From: Ezakiella peruensis
GTDB taxonomy: Bacteria; Bacillota; Clostridia; Tissierellales; Peptoniphilaceae
Assembly: GCF_900215725.1 (NCBI RefSeq)
Contig: NZ_LT962470.1
Span: 1 to 64,000 of the forward strand
Length of the DNA: 64,000 nt
Direction of reading: 5' to 3'
The notes under the pieces were generated by a model, which was not told the origin of the DNA, made no database searches, and was given only the letters and a program-made list of their open reading frames with translations. Made by a program: the position numbers and the translations under genes. This document shows, in pieces, positions 27,202 through 37,005 of this stretch; the stretch's first letter is position 1, and every line of letters starts with the position of its first letter.

Positions 27202-28449
27202 TTAGTTTATTTTCTCCACGAATGTTTTGATAAACCAAATCGTTTGAGGTTGGTAGATAATATCTACAAGGAAAGCACCAACGATTGGTACAATCATCAT
27301 AGCCTTTCTACTCATACCATATTGTTCATTAACTGCTGTTAAGTTAACTATAGCTGTTGGAGTAGCTCCAAGTGCGTGTCCAAGTAAACCTGCACACATA
27401 ACTGCTGCGTCGTAGTTTTTGCCAAGGATTCTGAATACTACAAAGTAAGCAAATAGTACCAAGAAAATTACTTGAACAAATAGGACTACAAACATCTTGC
27501 CTGCTACGCCAAATAGTTGCCATAACATCAAGGACATCATAGCCATTGATAGGTATAAACCTAAAGCTACATCGCCGATTCCATCAACTAAACCGAAGTC
27601 GAATTTATAGAATTTGAATTTTTCATTTAAGTTTCTTAGGATAACTGCAACGAACATAGCGCCAACGTATGTTGGGAAGTCCATATCGATAAGTTGTCCA
27701 AATTTCTTTGAAAGTACAGTTCCTAGAGCCATACAAAATAGGATAGCTGTTACGTTTTTAGTAACGTCTAGGCTTGATAACTTTTGTCCACTTAAGGCGT
27801 TGATGTTTGCGATGCTTTCATCAATTTCACCCGCGTTTTCAGATTCGTCTGGTTTTAAATTATTTTTAACAATAAGTCTGCGAGCAGTAGGTCCACCAAC
27901 CATAACTGCTATAATTAAACCAAAGGTTGCTGCTGCTGCACCAACTAGTGGAGCTGCTTCATAACCCATGCCAGCAAAGGTATTCCCATAGCTTAGGGCT
28001 GCTCCGTGTCCACCGATTAGTGGGATAGCACTAGTCAAAAGTGCGTATGGAGCTTCTAGTCCAATTAGTTTACCAACTCCAATTCCAATTGTGTTTTGGA
28101 AAATGGAAACTACGCCTGCAACCAACCAATAAATGATTAATAAAATTCCGCCCTTCTTAAGGATAGTTAAACTTGCTCCAAGTCCAACTGTTGTAAAGAA
28201 TGCAAGCATAAAGAAGCTTTGTAGGGTTGTGTCAAAGTTGAAGTAAAATGAGCTAGTCAAGTGACCAATCATTGTTACAAACATAAATATGAATCCTCCA
28301 ACAACAGGTGCTGGGATACAATATTTTTTTAGGAATTTGACCTTGTCCCTTACAAAATAGCCGAAAACTAATAGCAGAGCTGCCATAGCCGCTGTCATTG
28401 TCATGTCCGCATTAAAGTTTAAAATGCCGTCTATTCTTTCAATAGTCAT
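27202..28449 (-). CDS. gltS: Sodium/glutamate symporter
   Basis: 415 residues, the usual GltS length, with about ten helices in two inverted halves. The family's glycine-rich re-entrant segments are visible (GGHGAALSYGNTF and, in the second half, GLLGHALGATPTAIVNL). The ATG at 28449 is chosen because AAGGAGG lies 6-7 bases before it; an in-frame ATG 33 bases upstream has none. Takes up glutamate with Na+. Glutamate is also the co-substrate of the CofE-like ligase encoded next to it upstream. Confidence 0.93.
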   Translation of the reverse strand: MTIERIDGILNFNADMTMTAAMAALLLVFGYFVRDKVKFLKKYCIPAPVVGGFIFMFVTMIGHLTSSFYFNFDTTLQSFFMLAFFTTVGLGASLTILKKGGILLIIYWLVAGVVSIFQNTIGIGVGKLIGLEAPYALLTSAIPLIGGHGAALSYGNTFAGMGYEAAPLVGAAAATFGLIIAVMVGGPTARRLIVKNNLKPDESENAGEIDESIANINALSGQKLSSLDVTKNVTAILFCMALGTVLSKKFGQLIDMDFPTYVGAMFVAVILRNLNEKFKFYKFDFGLVDGIGDVALGLYLSMAMMSLMLWQLFGVAGKMFVVLFVQVIFLVLFAYFVVFRILGKNYDAAVMCAGLLGHALGATPTAIVNLTAVNEQYGMSRKAMMIVPIVGAFLVDIIYQPQTIWFIKTFVEKIN

Positions 28450-28625
28450 ATTTTTCCCTCCTTTTAATTCTACCAAGCCCAAGTATATGGACCCAGTATT
28501 TTTATTTACAACTATACTTTATCACATTTGCTCAAAAAAATCAACAAATTTTCAACAAATAAAAAGTTATTTTGTAAATTATTTTTAAGATTTGTCTTAT
28601 AATTAGTTTTACATATAATTTTACA

Positions 28626-28673
28626 TAAAAAATCCACAGGCAAAGCTTATAAAATTTATAAGTCTGCCTGTGG
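28626..28673 (-). terminator. Terminator of the CofE-like/5-FCL unit
   Basis: A 10-bp perfect stem (28633-28642 with 28664-28673), followed on the minus strand by T6. Confidence 0.88.
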
Positions 28674-28689
28674 AAAATATTTTTTATAA

Positions 28690-29880
28690 TTATTCAGCTG
28701 CTAGGCTGTCGAAATATCCTTGGATTAAAATAATTGGTGTGCCCTTGTCTCCAGATCCACTTGTAAGATCGCAAAGGCTGCCGATTAAATCAGTTAGCTT
28801 TCTAGGTGTTGTACCAAGTCTAGCATTTTCATCCAGAGCTTGAGCTTCCTTGTGCTTGATGGCATCCACAATTGCGTGGCTTAAATCATCGCCCCTTAAA
28901 TCTTTGAAATCATTGTCAGCCAAGTATTTTAACTTCAATTCATTAGGAACGCCTTCCAAACCCTTGGTATAACCTGGGCTTACAACCGGGTCAGCTAGTT
29001 CCCAAATTTGTCCAACTGAGTCCTTAAAAGCACCGTCACCGTAGATCAAGCATTCGATATTTTTACCTGTTCTTTCTTTAAAGGCTACTTGTAAATCACT
29101 CGCAAATTTAAATGAGTCGCGTGGGAAGAGCTTAACCATATCTTCTGTAGCCATGTTTGCACCAAGTAGACCATACTCTTCGTTGTAGCCGCTGCCGTCA
29201 ACGCTTTCATTTAAGATATCTGCAATTGATAATACATTTGCTCCTTCAACTTGTAGGGCCTTTATAGTCCTTTTTCTGGAGTGGATATCTGCAGTTAAGA
29301 CATTGTTTGTATATTTTAAAATATCTGTTGGCTTGTTGGAGAAAATAATTTCACATTCACAGCCTTCAGCTTCAATTAAATCGTGGTAGAATTGAATGTA
29401 ATCCACATTTGTAAATGGGTGTTTGCTTCTACCAAAGAGCTTGGTGTATTCTTCTTCGGTAAAGAGCTGACTGTAATCGTAAATTCCAGCCTTTTCCAAT
29501 TGCTCATAAGATAGCAAGTGGTTGCCAACTTCGTCTGCAGGATAAGATAGCATGAGGGTGATTTTATCCACGCCCTTGGCTATACCCTTCAAACAAACTG
29601 AAAACCTATTTCTACTTAAAATTGGATGAATAAGACCAATATGGCCACCTCCAAATTTGTTTCTAACGTCATGACCAATCTGTTCAGTAGTGGCATAGTT
29701 GCCTTGGCTCCTAGCAAGCACTGCCTCGGTTACACCTACTATATCTCTATCGTGTAAGGGGATATTGTCAGATGCAACAGCATCCATAACTGAATTTAAT
29801 ACAATATTTACTAGGTCATCGCCTTCTTTTATAATCTTTGTCCTAATCCCTCTCGAGACAGTTCCAACAAATCTTGACAT
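28690..29880 (-). CDS. CofE/FolC2-like gamma-glutamyl ligase
   Basis: 396 residues. The N-terminal half resembles the F420-0:gamma-glutamyl ligase family (COG1478): GTVSRGIRTKIIKEGDDLV, then DIVGVTEAVLARSQG and a GGGHIGLIHPILSRNR segment. It is longer than archaeal CofE (about 250). Nothing here suggests F420 synthesis. Members of this family replace folylpolyglutamate synthase in Chlamydia (FolC2), and the adjacent gene is a folate enzyme, so folate polyglutamylation is a reasonable inference. AAGGAGG precedes the start. Confidence 0.75.
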   Translation of the reverse strand: MSRFVGTVSRGIRTKIIKEGDDLVNIVLNSVMDAVASDNIPLHDRDIVGVTEAVLARSQGNYATTEQIGHDVRNKFGGGHIGLIHPILSRNRFSVCLKGIAKGVDKITLMLSYPADEVGNHLLSYEQLEKAGIYDYSQLFTEEEYTKLFGRSKHPFTNVDYIQFYHDLIEAEGCECEIIFSNKPTDILKYTNNVLTADIHSRKRTIKALQVEGANVLSIADILNESVDGSGYNEEYGLLGANMATEDMVKLFPRDSFKFASDLQVAFKERTGKNIECLIYGDGAFKDSVGQIWELADPVVSPGYTKGLEGVPNELKLKYLADNDFKDLRGDDLSHAIVDAIKHKEAQALDENARLGTTPRKLTDLIGSLCDLTSGSGDKGTPIILIQGYFDSLAAE

Positions 29881-29890
29881 AATATCCTCC

Positions 29891-30457
29891 TTATATATCT
29901 AAAACCTGTGATTCGGTAACTATGGTTTGCACTTTTTGATCATATTCATCTGGTGCTAACTTCTCAGTGCGTTGAATATCATAACAGATACCAACTGTTT
30001 TAGCATCAGACCTAAGCTCAGGAAGCAGCCTATCGTAATAACCGCCACCATAACCAATCCTATAACCAAAATCATCAAAAACAGCTCCCGGAACAATGCA
30101 GAGATCAATGGCTTCAGGGCCAACGATATTTTCCTCCTTAACTTCTGGTTCCAGTATACCCATATAGCCCTTTTTGAGCTCCAAAAAGCTCCTTATTTCA
30201 CAAAGGATCAGAGTATTTGTAGCTTTATCTACAACTGGTACCAGGACTCTCTTGCCCCGTCTGAGTGACTCCTCTATAAAGTCATGGGTATCAACTTCCG
30301 ACCTAAAGCTTACAAATGAACAAATTGTATTTGCGTGCATGTAGGATTTTAAACCCAATAACTTGTCTAAAATTTTCTCATCAGCTTCAAACTTGTATTC
30401 AGTGTCAAGCTCGTCTCTTTTTTTCAAAAAAGATTCTCTTAGCTGTTTCTTATCCAT
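29891..30457 (-). CDS. 5-formyltetrahydrofolate cyclo-ligase
   Basis: 188 residues. Converts 5-formyl-THF to 5,10-methenyl-THF using ATP. Shows the family's KKRDEL N-terminal segment and the C-terminal FGYRIGYGGGYYDRLL motif. The ATG at 30457 is used because GAGGTG lies 6 bases before it; the GTG further up is part of that site. Cotranscribed with the CofE-like gene 10 bases downstream. Confidence 0.94.
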   Translation of the reverse strand: MDKKQLRESFLKKRDELDTEYKFEADEKILDKLLGLKSYMHANTICSFVSFRSEVDTHDFIEESLRRGKRVLVPVVDKATNTLILCEIRSFLELKKGYMGILEPEVKEENIVGPEAIDLCIVPGAVFDDFGYRIGYGGGYYDRLLPELRSDAKTVGICYDIQRTEKLAPDEYDQKVQTIVTESQVLDI

Positions 30458-30525
30458 AATGTTCACCTCGACTATATTATACTACATCTAAGGGAATTTT
30501 AACAGTAGACAAATAAAAAAATCAT

Positions 30526-30562
30526 AAAAAAACACCTGATCTATTTTTTAAAACAGGTGTTT
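30526..30562 (-). terminator. Terminator of the glucosaminidase-to-stalk-protein operon
   Basis: A 9-bp stem (30530-30538 with 30554-30562) with a T-rich run on the minus strand, about 30 bases past the last stop. Confidence 0.8.
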
Positions 30563-30593
30563 GTAACTCTTAAAAATTATCTTTTAAATAATC

Positions 30594-31517
30594 TTATCCC
30601 GGAAAAGCCAAAGAGCCCGGTGCCTTTGGATCAAACTTTTTGTAAACAAAGGTTTGCCCTTGGTAGAAAGAATAAATCTCTCCTGTGTACTTGTCTACAT
30701 AAAAATCATAGACAACAGGAATTACATAGTATCTATCGTTTTCGGCTTTGACTTCTAGGCCTTCGTTAATTTTAATTCTCCATTCGTCCTCGCGGCTTGG
30801 ATTCATCCAGTCAACGCTATCATCTGGAGCCTTGTATTTTTTGTTAAAGTTGGCCTTGTAAGCAACTTTTAACTCCTCTTGAACTCTTTTTATTGCCTCT
30901 TCTTTTGTAATAGCTTTTTTATCAGCATCATACTTGTAAACCATTAGCTGTTGGTAAAGAGGGATTACAGGGAATTCATTAACCTTGACCGTCTTACCAT
31001 TTGTATAAGTTACTGTGTAGCCATAGGCTTCAAAAAACGATTTTACAGGAAGGTAAACAGTTCTGCCGTCGCGAACAGGTTTGCCAGCCATAAATTCTGA
31101 TTTAGCATTGATCTCATAGCTTCCATCGTTTAGTCTGAAGGTCACCCCTGGTAGTCCTTTTTTCTTGTCGGCTTTTAAATTAAATTCGTCGCCATTCTTT
31201 TCAGAAACCTCAAGCTTTGCGCCAACGATTTCTGCAAACTTTTCGGCAGGTATCATAGCCGCTCCATCAATAGCTTTGATGTCTGGATTTTTAATTACAG
31301 ACCCATTTACAATAAGAAACATAGGAGCCGGATTAGAGAGTCCAACCCTGTCGTTATCAGCAAACTTTATATAGCTGTCAGCTGTGTCCGTGTTAATTTC
31401 AATTCCGTCTAGGTTAGTAGAATCTAAATCTGACTTTGTCTTTGGTCTAAAAATAATAAATAGGGCTAGTATTAAAATTACTGCCAATACCAAATAAACT
31501 TCTTTTCTAAGCCTCAT
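30594..31517 (-). CDS. Membrane-anchored stalk-domain protein
   Basis: 307 residues from the ATG at 31517, which follows AGAGGAGG at 6 bases. One N-terminal helix (about 8-24) anchors it. The outside part has a copper-amine-oxidase N-terminal-like unit in two pieces (MFLIVNGSVIKNPDIKAID and GRTVYLPVKSFFEAYG) and an uncharacterised C-terminal region with a YKYDAD/KVxxxx pattern resembling peptidase-propeptide-like repeats. Overlaps the CorC-like gene by 11 bases. Function unknown; probably surface structure. Confidence 0.65.
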   Translation of the reverse strand: MRLRKEVYLVLAVILILALFIIFRPKTKSDLDSTNLDGIEINTDTADSYIKFADNDRVGLSNPAPMFLIVNGSVIKNPDIKAIDGAAMIPAEKFAEIVGAKLEVSEKNGDEFNLKADKKKGLPGVTFRLNDGSYEINAKSEFMAGKPVRDGRTVYLPVKSFFEAYGYTVTYTNGKTVKVNEFPVIPLYQQLMVYKYDADKKAITKEEAIKRVQEELKVAYKANFNKKYKAPDDSVDWMNPSREDEWRIKINEGLEVKAENDRYYVIPVVYDFYVDKYTGEIYSFYQGQTFVYKKFDPKAPGSLAFPG

Positions 31518-32817
31518 GCTTTTCCTCCTCTTGTTTTCCATCTAAAACTTGCTTGGGCTTGGTCATAAAAATCTTGACCTTTTTTATCCGCCTGTCTTCA
31601 ACTTCCAGAATCTTAATTCTGATCCCGTCGTAGTCAATGAGATCGACCTTGTTGTCTTCAGGTATAAAGCCAAGCCTGCTGATAATAAAGCCCGCTATTG
31701 TGTCGTAATCGTCCGTATCGTCTGGGAGATTTATCCCCAGCATATCGTTTACGTCCTTGATACTTGTAGTTCCTTGAATAACCGCTGTATTTTGCGTGAG
31801 CTCGTACCAGTCTGGTTCGTCATCGTCAAACTCGTCATCAATCTCACCCATAATTTCCTCGGTTAAATCTTCCATTGTAAGTATACCCGAAAATCCACCA
31901 TATTCATCCATCAAAACCGCCATATGTTTATTGGACCTTTGCATTTCTTGGAATAAAATGTGAATATTTTTTCTCTCAGGCATAAAATAGGCAGGTTTAA
32001 TCAGGCGTTTTAAATCAATATTGTCAAAACCCTTTTTGTAAGCCATAGCCAAAAAGTCTTTCAAGTAAAGAACTCCCACAATGTTATCTATGTCTTCATC
32101 ATAGACGGGAATTCTAGAATACCTGTGGTTAACCAAGTCTTCCAGATATTCATCTGGCTCTGAATTAATGTCGATCATAAAGACTTCTGTCCTAGGGGTC
32201 ATAATTTCTTCGGCTACGGTTTCGTTAAATTCCATAACCCCTCCTATCATTTCCTTCTCAGCAGTATTTATAATTCCTTGCTTCTCGCCAATTTCAACCA
32301 AAACTTTTATCTGGTCAATGGTAACCTTGCTAGTAACCTTTGGCAGGCCAATTATCTTGGCAAAGAAATTGCTCAAAGTCACACGAATCTTGTGAATTGG
32401 CTCCATAATAATCATCTTTATAGCCAAGAAAAATTGCAAGGTTTTCAAGCTTTGGTTTGGCTTATAAGCACCATATCTATCTGCAAATTCAATTGTAATT
32501 AAATTATATATAAACATGGCGGCTATGGTTGAGCAAATAAAAACTGAAATATCTATTGCTCTATCAAAATCAGCCTTGTCCAAATTTCTGATTACCATAG
32601 CTGTAAAAACCATAACAAAAATTATCTTTAAAAGCTCATAATTGAGCTGGAGTTTAGAGATTACATTTTCTCTGTTCTTAATTTGGTTCTGAAGTCTATC
32701 ATCTAGCTTAGTAGAATCCGAAGTCATAACCGCTGTTCTTAACATCCTCGTGATTATTGAAAGCACTAGGATAACAAATAGTGAAATCAAATACCCCGTA
32801 CTCGATCCTGGGTCCAT
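31507..32817 (-). CDS. CNNM/CorC-family membrane protein (DUF21-CBS-CBS-transporter-associated)
   Basis: 436 residues. Four N-terminal helices correspond to the DUF21 domain, two CBS domains follow (MTPRTEVFMID and the AVLMDEYGGFSGILTMEDLTEEIMGEI region), and a C-terminal CorC_HlyC domain ends it. Such proteins are linked to Mg2+ or divalent-cation efflux and were formerly called hemolysins. It starts on the last base of wecB's stop. Confidence 0.9.
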   Translation of the reverse strand: MDPGSSTGYLISLFVILVLSIITRMLRTAVMTSDSTKLDDRLQNQIKNRENVISKLQLNYELLKIIFVMVFTAMVIRNLDKADFDRAIDISVFICSTIAAMFIYNLITIEFADRYGAYKPNQSLKTLQFFLAIKMIIMEPIHKIRVTLSNFFAKIIGLPKVTSKVTIDQIKVLVEIGEKQGIINTAEKEMIGGVMEFNETVAEEIMTPRTEVFMIDINSEPDEYLEDLVNHRYSRIPVYDEDIDNIVGVLYLKDFLAMAYKKGFDNIDLKRLIKPAYFMPERKNIHILFQEMQRSNKHMAVLMDEYGGFSGILTMEDLTEEIMGEIDDEFDDDEPDWYELTQNTAVIQGTTSIKDVNDMLGINLPDDTDDYDTIAGFIISRLGFIPEDNKVDLIDYDGIRIKILEVEDRRIKKVKIFMTKPKQVLDGKQEEEKHEA

Positions 32818-33914
32818 TATCTTTTATCTCCTTTTAATATGTCTCTAATTCTAAGTGATGCCTTGCCGTCTCCATATGGATTGACTGCGTGGCTCATCTT
32901 TTCGTACTCGCTGCCCATTTGCAGGAGCTGGTCTAAGTTTTCATAAATTGCCTTGTATTCATTGCCGACTAACTTGCAGGTGCCAGCCTCAATGCCCTCT
33001 GGCCTTTCTGTTTCCCTCCTGATAACCAGGACTGGTTTACCAAAGCCCGGTGCCTCTTCTTGAAGGCCACCTGAATCAGTAACTACCATATCCACTTGAT
33101 TTATCAGGTGAACCATATCGTAATAGCTGATTGGTTCAATCAAAGTAAAATTATCACTCGGGGCCAAATATTTATCTGCAGCCTCCCTGATCCTTGGGGT
33201 CAAGTGCATAGGAAAGATTACATGGGCATCATTTTTTACAGCAGCATCTCTGATTGCTGTAAAAATTTCTTCCAAATTATCTTGGTTTTCCCTGCGGTGG
33301 GCCGTCATCAAAACTTTTTTACCAGTTGGCAGATTATTTAAAAATTCATTTTTAAATTTATAATCTTCCCGGTAGCTGAGCTTAAGAGCATCTATTACAG
33401 TATTACCCGTTACAAATATAGAATCCTCATCTATGCCATCGTGAATTAAATTTTCCCTGGCTGCTTCAGTTGGTGCAAAATTTAAGTGGGCAATTTGGCT
33501 GACCATCTTGCGGTTTGCCTCTTCTGGATAAGGGCTGTAAATATTTTCAGACCTGAGGCCCGCTTCAATATGGCCCACCTTGATTTTGTTATAGAAGGCC
33601 CACAGAGCTCCTGCAAATACAGTTGTGGTGTCGCCCTGGACTAAGCAGTAGTCAAAGTCGCGTTCCTCCAAAGTATCGAGTGCTTCCAAAGCGTGGGATG
33701 TAATCTTTGAAAGACTTTGCCCGTCTTCAAAAATCCTTAAATTTATATAATCGTCAATGCCAATATCTTCGATCATCATATCCAAAAGCTCCCTGTGCTG
33801 GCCAGTAAAGACCACTCGCACATCAAAGTCCTCATCTTCTCTGAGAGCTTTAATAACTGGGAAGCATTTAATTATCTCCGGCCTTGTGCCGATTATCATC
33901 AAAACTTTTATCAA
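32817..33914 (-). CDS. wecB: UDP-N-acetylglucosamine 2-epimerase (non-hydrolysing)
   Basis: 365 residues. Interconverts UDP-GlcNAc and UDP-ManNAc for wall polymer linkage units. Shows GTRPEIIK at the N-terminus, GQHRELLDMM, HIEAGLRS and DSGGLQEEAP. A TTG at 33914 is the likely start: AAAGGAG is 6 bases upstream, and it lies one base past the TagO-like stop. An ATG five codons later is the alternative. Couples with the neighbouring TagO-like transferase to start teichoic-acid-type polymers. Confidence 0.93.
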   Translation of the reverse strand: MIKVLMIIGTRPEIIKCFPVIKALREDEDFDVRVVFTGQHRELLDMMIEDIGIDDYINLRIFEDGQSLSKITSHALEALDTLEERDFDYCLVQGDTTTVFAGALWAFYNKIKVGHIEAGLRSENIYSPYPEEANRKMVSQIAHLNFAPTEAARENLIHDGIDEDSIFVTGNTVIDALKLSYREDYKFKNEFLNNLPTGKKVLMTAHRRENQDNLEEIFTAIRDAAVKNDAHVIFPMHLTPRIREAADKYLAPSDNFTLIEPISYYDMVHLINQVDMVVTDSGGLQEEAPGFGKPVLVIRRETERPEGIEAGTCKLVGNEYKAIYENLDQLLQMGSEYEKMSHAVNPYGDGKASLRIRDILKGDKR

Positions 33915-33915
33915 A

Positions 33916-34947
33916 TTATTCTCCTTTGTGCCTATCCTTGTCCCCTTTAAAAAACCCAAAGAGGAAACCAAATAGCAATACAATTACAAAGGCTAAAACT
34001 GCAATTATAATTGCCATCGATGGTTCAACCTCAGATATAACGAAGCCGAGGATTGAAAACAAAATGCTAATCACATATAAAATCAAAACGGTTTGCCTGA
34101 CGGAAAAACCCTTTTGAACTAGCCTATGGTGAAGATGGCCCTTGTCGGCTGTCATTATTTTTTGATTGTTTGCCATCCGCCTTACAATTGCAAAAAGCGT
34201 ATCAAAAACTGGTAGGGCCAAAATAAATATTGGAATTATTATACTCATGGCGGCTACCGATTTGACAACCCCCTCTACCGATATACATGCCAACATGTAA
34301 CCGAGTAATAAGGCTCCTGTGTCTCCCATAAAAATTTTTGCCGGATTAAAATTGTAGGGCAAAAATCCAAGGGCAGCCCCAGCCAAAGCCAAGGCAACTT
34401 GCGGTACGAAAGAAACAGTTTCCGATGCAAAGTAAAAGGTCAGGGCAGATATAGCAGAAAGACCTGCGCACAAACCGTCTAACCCATCTACAAAGTTAAG
34501 GGCATTGGTAACTCCAACTATCCAAAACATTGTAAGAATTGGACCAACAATTCCCATGTTTATAATCTGTCCTGCATGGAAGGGATTCGAAATCATGTTA
34601 ATGCTAATGCCCCCATAAAGAGCAAGACCAGCGGCAATTATTTGTCCCAACATCTTGTGTAAGGGTTTTATATTTTTTATATCGTCTATAAGACCTGTTA
34701 TAGCAATTACAGTCGCTCCCGCGAGCATAAAGGCAAGTTTTCTAGACATGGGCACAAAGATCAAAGTAACTGCCATAAGGGAGATAAAGATACTTATCCC
34801 ACCCACTGTTGGCACAGCATCCTTGTGCATCCTACGATTGTCCTTGGGCACATCCACCAGGCCAAATTTTTTTGAGGCATAAATATTAAATGGCAGTAAA
34901 ACAAAAGATGTAAGTGCCGCCACTAATAAAATGTAAAAATCACTCAT
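33916..34947 (-). CDS. TagO/WecA-like undecaprenyl-phosphate GlcNAc-1-phosphate transferase
   Basis: 343 residues with about ten helices. MraY/WecA family motifs: DNRRMHKDAVPTVGGI, FVDGLDGLCAG with the catalytic aspartates, and HLHHRLVQKGFS. Starts lipid-linked synthesis of a secondary wall polymer. It starts on the last base of the upp stop and is followed by wecB after one base. MraY itself is less likely, given the wecB pairing and absence of mur genes. Confidence 0.9.
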   Translation of the reverse strand: MSDFYILLVAALTSFVLLPFNIYASKKFGLVDVPKDNRRMHKDAVPTVGGISIFISLMAVTLIFVPMSRKLAFMLAGATVIAITGLIDDIKNIKPLHKMLGQIIAAGLALYGGISINMISNPFHAGQIINMGIVGPILTMFWIVGVTNALNFVDGLDGLCAGLSAISALTFYFASETVSFVPQVALALAGAALGFLPYNFNPAKIFMGDTGALLLGYMLACISVEGVVKSVAAMSIIIPIFILALPVFDTLFAIVRRMANNQKIMTADKGHLHHRLVQKGFSVRQTVLILYVISILFSILGFVISEVEPSMAIIIAVLAFVIVLLFGFLFGFFKGDKDRHKGE

Positions 34948-35576
34948 TATTTTGTACCGAAGAGCCTATCTCCTGCGTCTCCAAGTCCAGGTATAATATA
35001 CTTGTGGTCATTTAATCTTTCGTCAATTGAAGCTACAAAAATATCTACGTCAGGGTGAGCTTTTTGTACAGCTTCAATGCCCTCTGGAGCTGCAATAATA
35101 TTTGCAAGCTTGATGGACTTTACTCCCATTTCTTTAAGCTCATTTATAGCATCAATTGCAGAGCCGCCTGTTGCAAGCATTGGGTCTATAACAATAATTT
35201 GTCTCTTGGTTACGTCCTCTGGCATCTTGCAATAATAAGTAACAGGCTTAAAAGTTTCTGGGTCCCTGTACATTCCAATGTGACCAACCTTTGCAGCTGG
35301 GATTAAATTTAAAAATCCATCTACCATGCCAAGGCCAGCTCTTAAAATTGGAACAATGCCAATTTTTTTGCCAGAAATCATATTGACTTCAGCATCTCCC
35401 ATTGGAGTTTTGATCGTCCTTTTTTCCAATGGCAAATCACGTGTTACCTCGTAACCCATAAGCATGGTAATTTCAGTAACCAATTCTCTAAAATCTTTGG
35501 CACCTGTGTTTACATTTCTAAGTATAGCTAGCTTGTGTTGAACTAGCGGATGATTGCACTCTATAACTCTGCCCAT
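34947..35576 (-). CDS. upp: Uracil phosphoribosyltransferase
   Basis: 209 residues, exactly the usual Upp length. Makes UMP from uracil and PRPP. The PRPP-binding [11 protein letters not shown] and the uracil-binding [12 protein letters not shown] segments are present. Shares its start base with the end of rpiB. Confidence 0.97.
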   Translation of the reverse strand: MGRVIECNHPLVQHKLAILRNVNTGAKDFRELVTEITMLMGYEVTRDLPLEKRTIKTPMGDAEVNMISGKKIGIVPILRAGLGMVDGFLNLIPAAKVGHIGMYRDPETFKPVTYYCKMPEDVTKRQIIVIDPMLATGGSAIDAINELKEMGVKSIKLANIIAAPEGIEAVQKAHPDVDIFVASIDERLNDHKYIIPGLGDAGDRLFGTK

Positions 35577-36016
35577 TATCTTTCCTCCATTTTTGAAATT
35601 TTATCAAGACGCTTTTGATGGCGGTCTCCTTGGAATTCTGCTTGTAAAAAGCTCTTTACTATATCAATTGCTAGGTTTGGTCCAATGGTCCTGCCACCCA
35701 TGGCTATGCAGTTGGCGTTGTTGTGTTCCTTGGCCATCTTGGCTGAGTAACCCTCAGTCAAAAGTGCACACCTAATGCCCTTTACCTTGTTGGCTGCAAT
35801 CGAAATGCCGATGCCTGTTCCGCAAAATAACATGCCCAGGTCCACATCTCCTGCCACTATAGCCTCACAGGCCTTTTTTGCATAATCAGGATAATCTACC
35901 CTTTCGCCTTCAAAAGATCCATAGTCAAAGCATTCGTATCCCATGTCTGCCACGGCTTTCATAACTTCTTTTTTGAGCTCGTATCCACCGTGATCGCTAG
36001 CAAATCCAATCTTCAT
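35576..36016 (-). CDS. rpiB: Ribose-5-phosphate isomerase B
   Basis: 146 residues with [11 protein letters not shown] at the N-terminus, the catalytic-loop Cys in [14 protein letters not shown], and [11 protein letters not shown]. It isomerises ribose 5-phosphate and ribulose 5-phosphate. Overlaps tsaC by 20 bases, the common tsaC-rpiB-upp order of Firmicutes. Confidence 0.96.
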   Translation of the reverse strand: MKIGFASDHGGYELKKEVMKAVADMGYECFDYGSFEGERVDYPDYAKKACEAIVAGDVDLGMLFCGTGIGISIAANKVKGIRCALLTEGYSAKMAKEHNNANCIAMGGRTIGPNLAIDIVKSFLQAEFQGDRHQKRLDKISKMEER

Positions 36017-37004
36017 CCTTGTCCTCCATAACTTTTCCTGAGGCTGACTTTTTCATTCTGTTGAACAAAGCCTCGCCAATGCCTTCCTTCGAAAAACCTT
36101 GTATAACAATCATATCTCCATCCATCATGTCGGCGTCCCTCAGTGATTTAAAATAATGTTTGGCCGCCTGGTCTGGATTAAAATATGAACCAATTACTAT
36201 ATTCTCTTTCGCTTGATATTTATTTTCCTCTGCAGATATAAAAATCGCATTGGGTTTTATTTTTTCCAAGAGCTGGTCTGCATCCTCTGGCTTCATATCC
36301 AGTAAAAGCGTCGGCTTCTTGGCCATATAATGTCCATACTTTTGCCCCGGACTCCTTACAACAGTCTTGTCGACCGCCCCCACAATCACATCACCGACCA
36401 CGCGTTTGATAGCGTCTGCATCAATCTTGCCCGGTCGTAAAATTTGTGGCGGATATGAAGTGCAAAGTATAACCGTGCTTTCTATACCAATATCCGTCTC
36501 GCCGCCTTCAAAGACATAGACATCCTTGTCCTTTAAGTCATTGTAGCAGTCGCGAAAATTGGTTGGACTGGGTCGGCCAGATAAATTTGCCGACGGAGCC
36601 GCAATTGGTACCCCAGCTTCAGCAATTATTGCCTTGGCAATTTTATGATTAGGAAATCTAATTGCAACTGTGTCCAATCCTGCTGTTGTAGTGCGAGGAA
36701 TCTCAGCCTTGGCCTTTAAAATTATACTCATGGGCCCCGGCCAAAATGCATCCATTAATTCATTTACATATTCTGGGATCTCTTCAGCTATATCAGTCAA
36801 CCAAGACTTATCTGCTATGTGCAAGATCAGCGGATTATCCTGGGGCCTGCCCTTGGTAATAAAAATATTTTTTACCGCTTCTTCATTTAAGCCGTTGGCG
36901 CCCAGGCCGTAAACAGTTTCAGTTGGAAAAGCCACAAGTCTGCCCTCACGCAAGAGCCTGCCAGCCTTTTTTATCCCCTCTTCGTCATTTGTAATAATAG
37001 ACAT
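35997..37004 (-). CDS. Threonylcarbamoyl-AMP synthase (Sua5/YwlC type)
   Basis: 335 residues. The YrdC-like domain (about 10-195) has FPTETVYGLGANG and PSANLSGRPSPT; a C-terminal Sua5 domain makes it the long version. Makes the activated intermediate for t6A in ANN-decoding tRNAs. One base after the glucosaminidase stop lies its ATG, so the two genes are in one operon. Confidence 0.94.
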   Translation of the reverse strand: MSIITNDEEGIKKAGRLLREGRLVAFPTETVYGLGANGLNEEAVKNIFITKGRPQDNPLILHIADKSWLTDIAEEIPEYVNELMDAFWPGPMSIILKAKAEIPRTTTAGLDTVAIRFPNHKIAKAIIAEAGVPIAAPSANLSGRPSPTNFRDCYNDLKDKDVYVFEGGETDIGIESTVILCTSYPPQILRPGKIDADAIKRVVGDVIVGAVDKTVVRSPGQKYGHYMAKKPTLLLDMKPEDADQLLEKIKPNAIFISAEENKYQAKENIVIGSYFNPDQAAKHYFKSLRDADMMDGDMIVIQGFSKEGIGEALFNRMKKSASGKVMEDKDEDWIC

Positions 37005-37005
37005 C

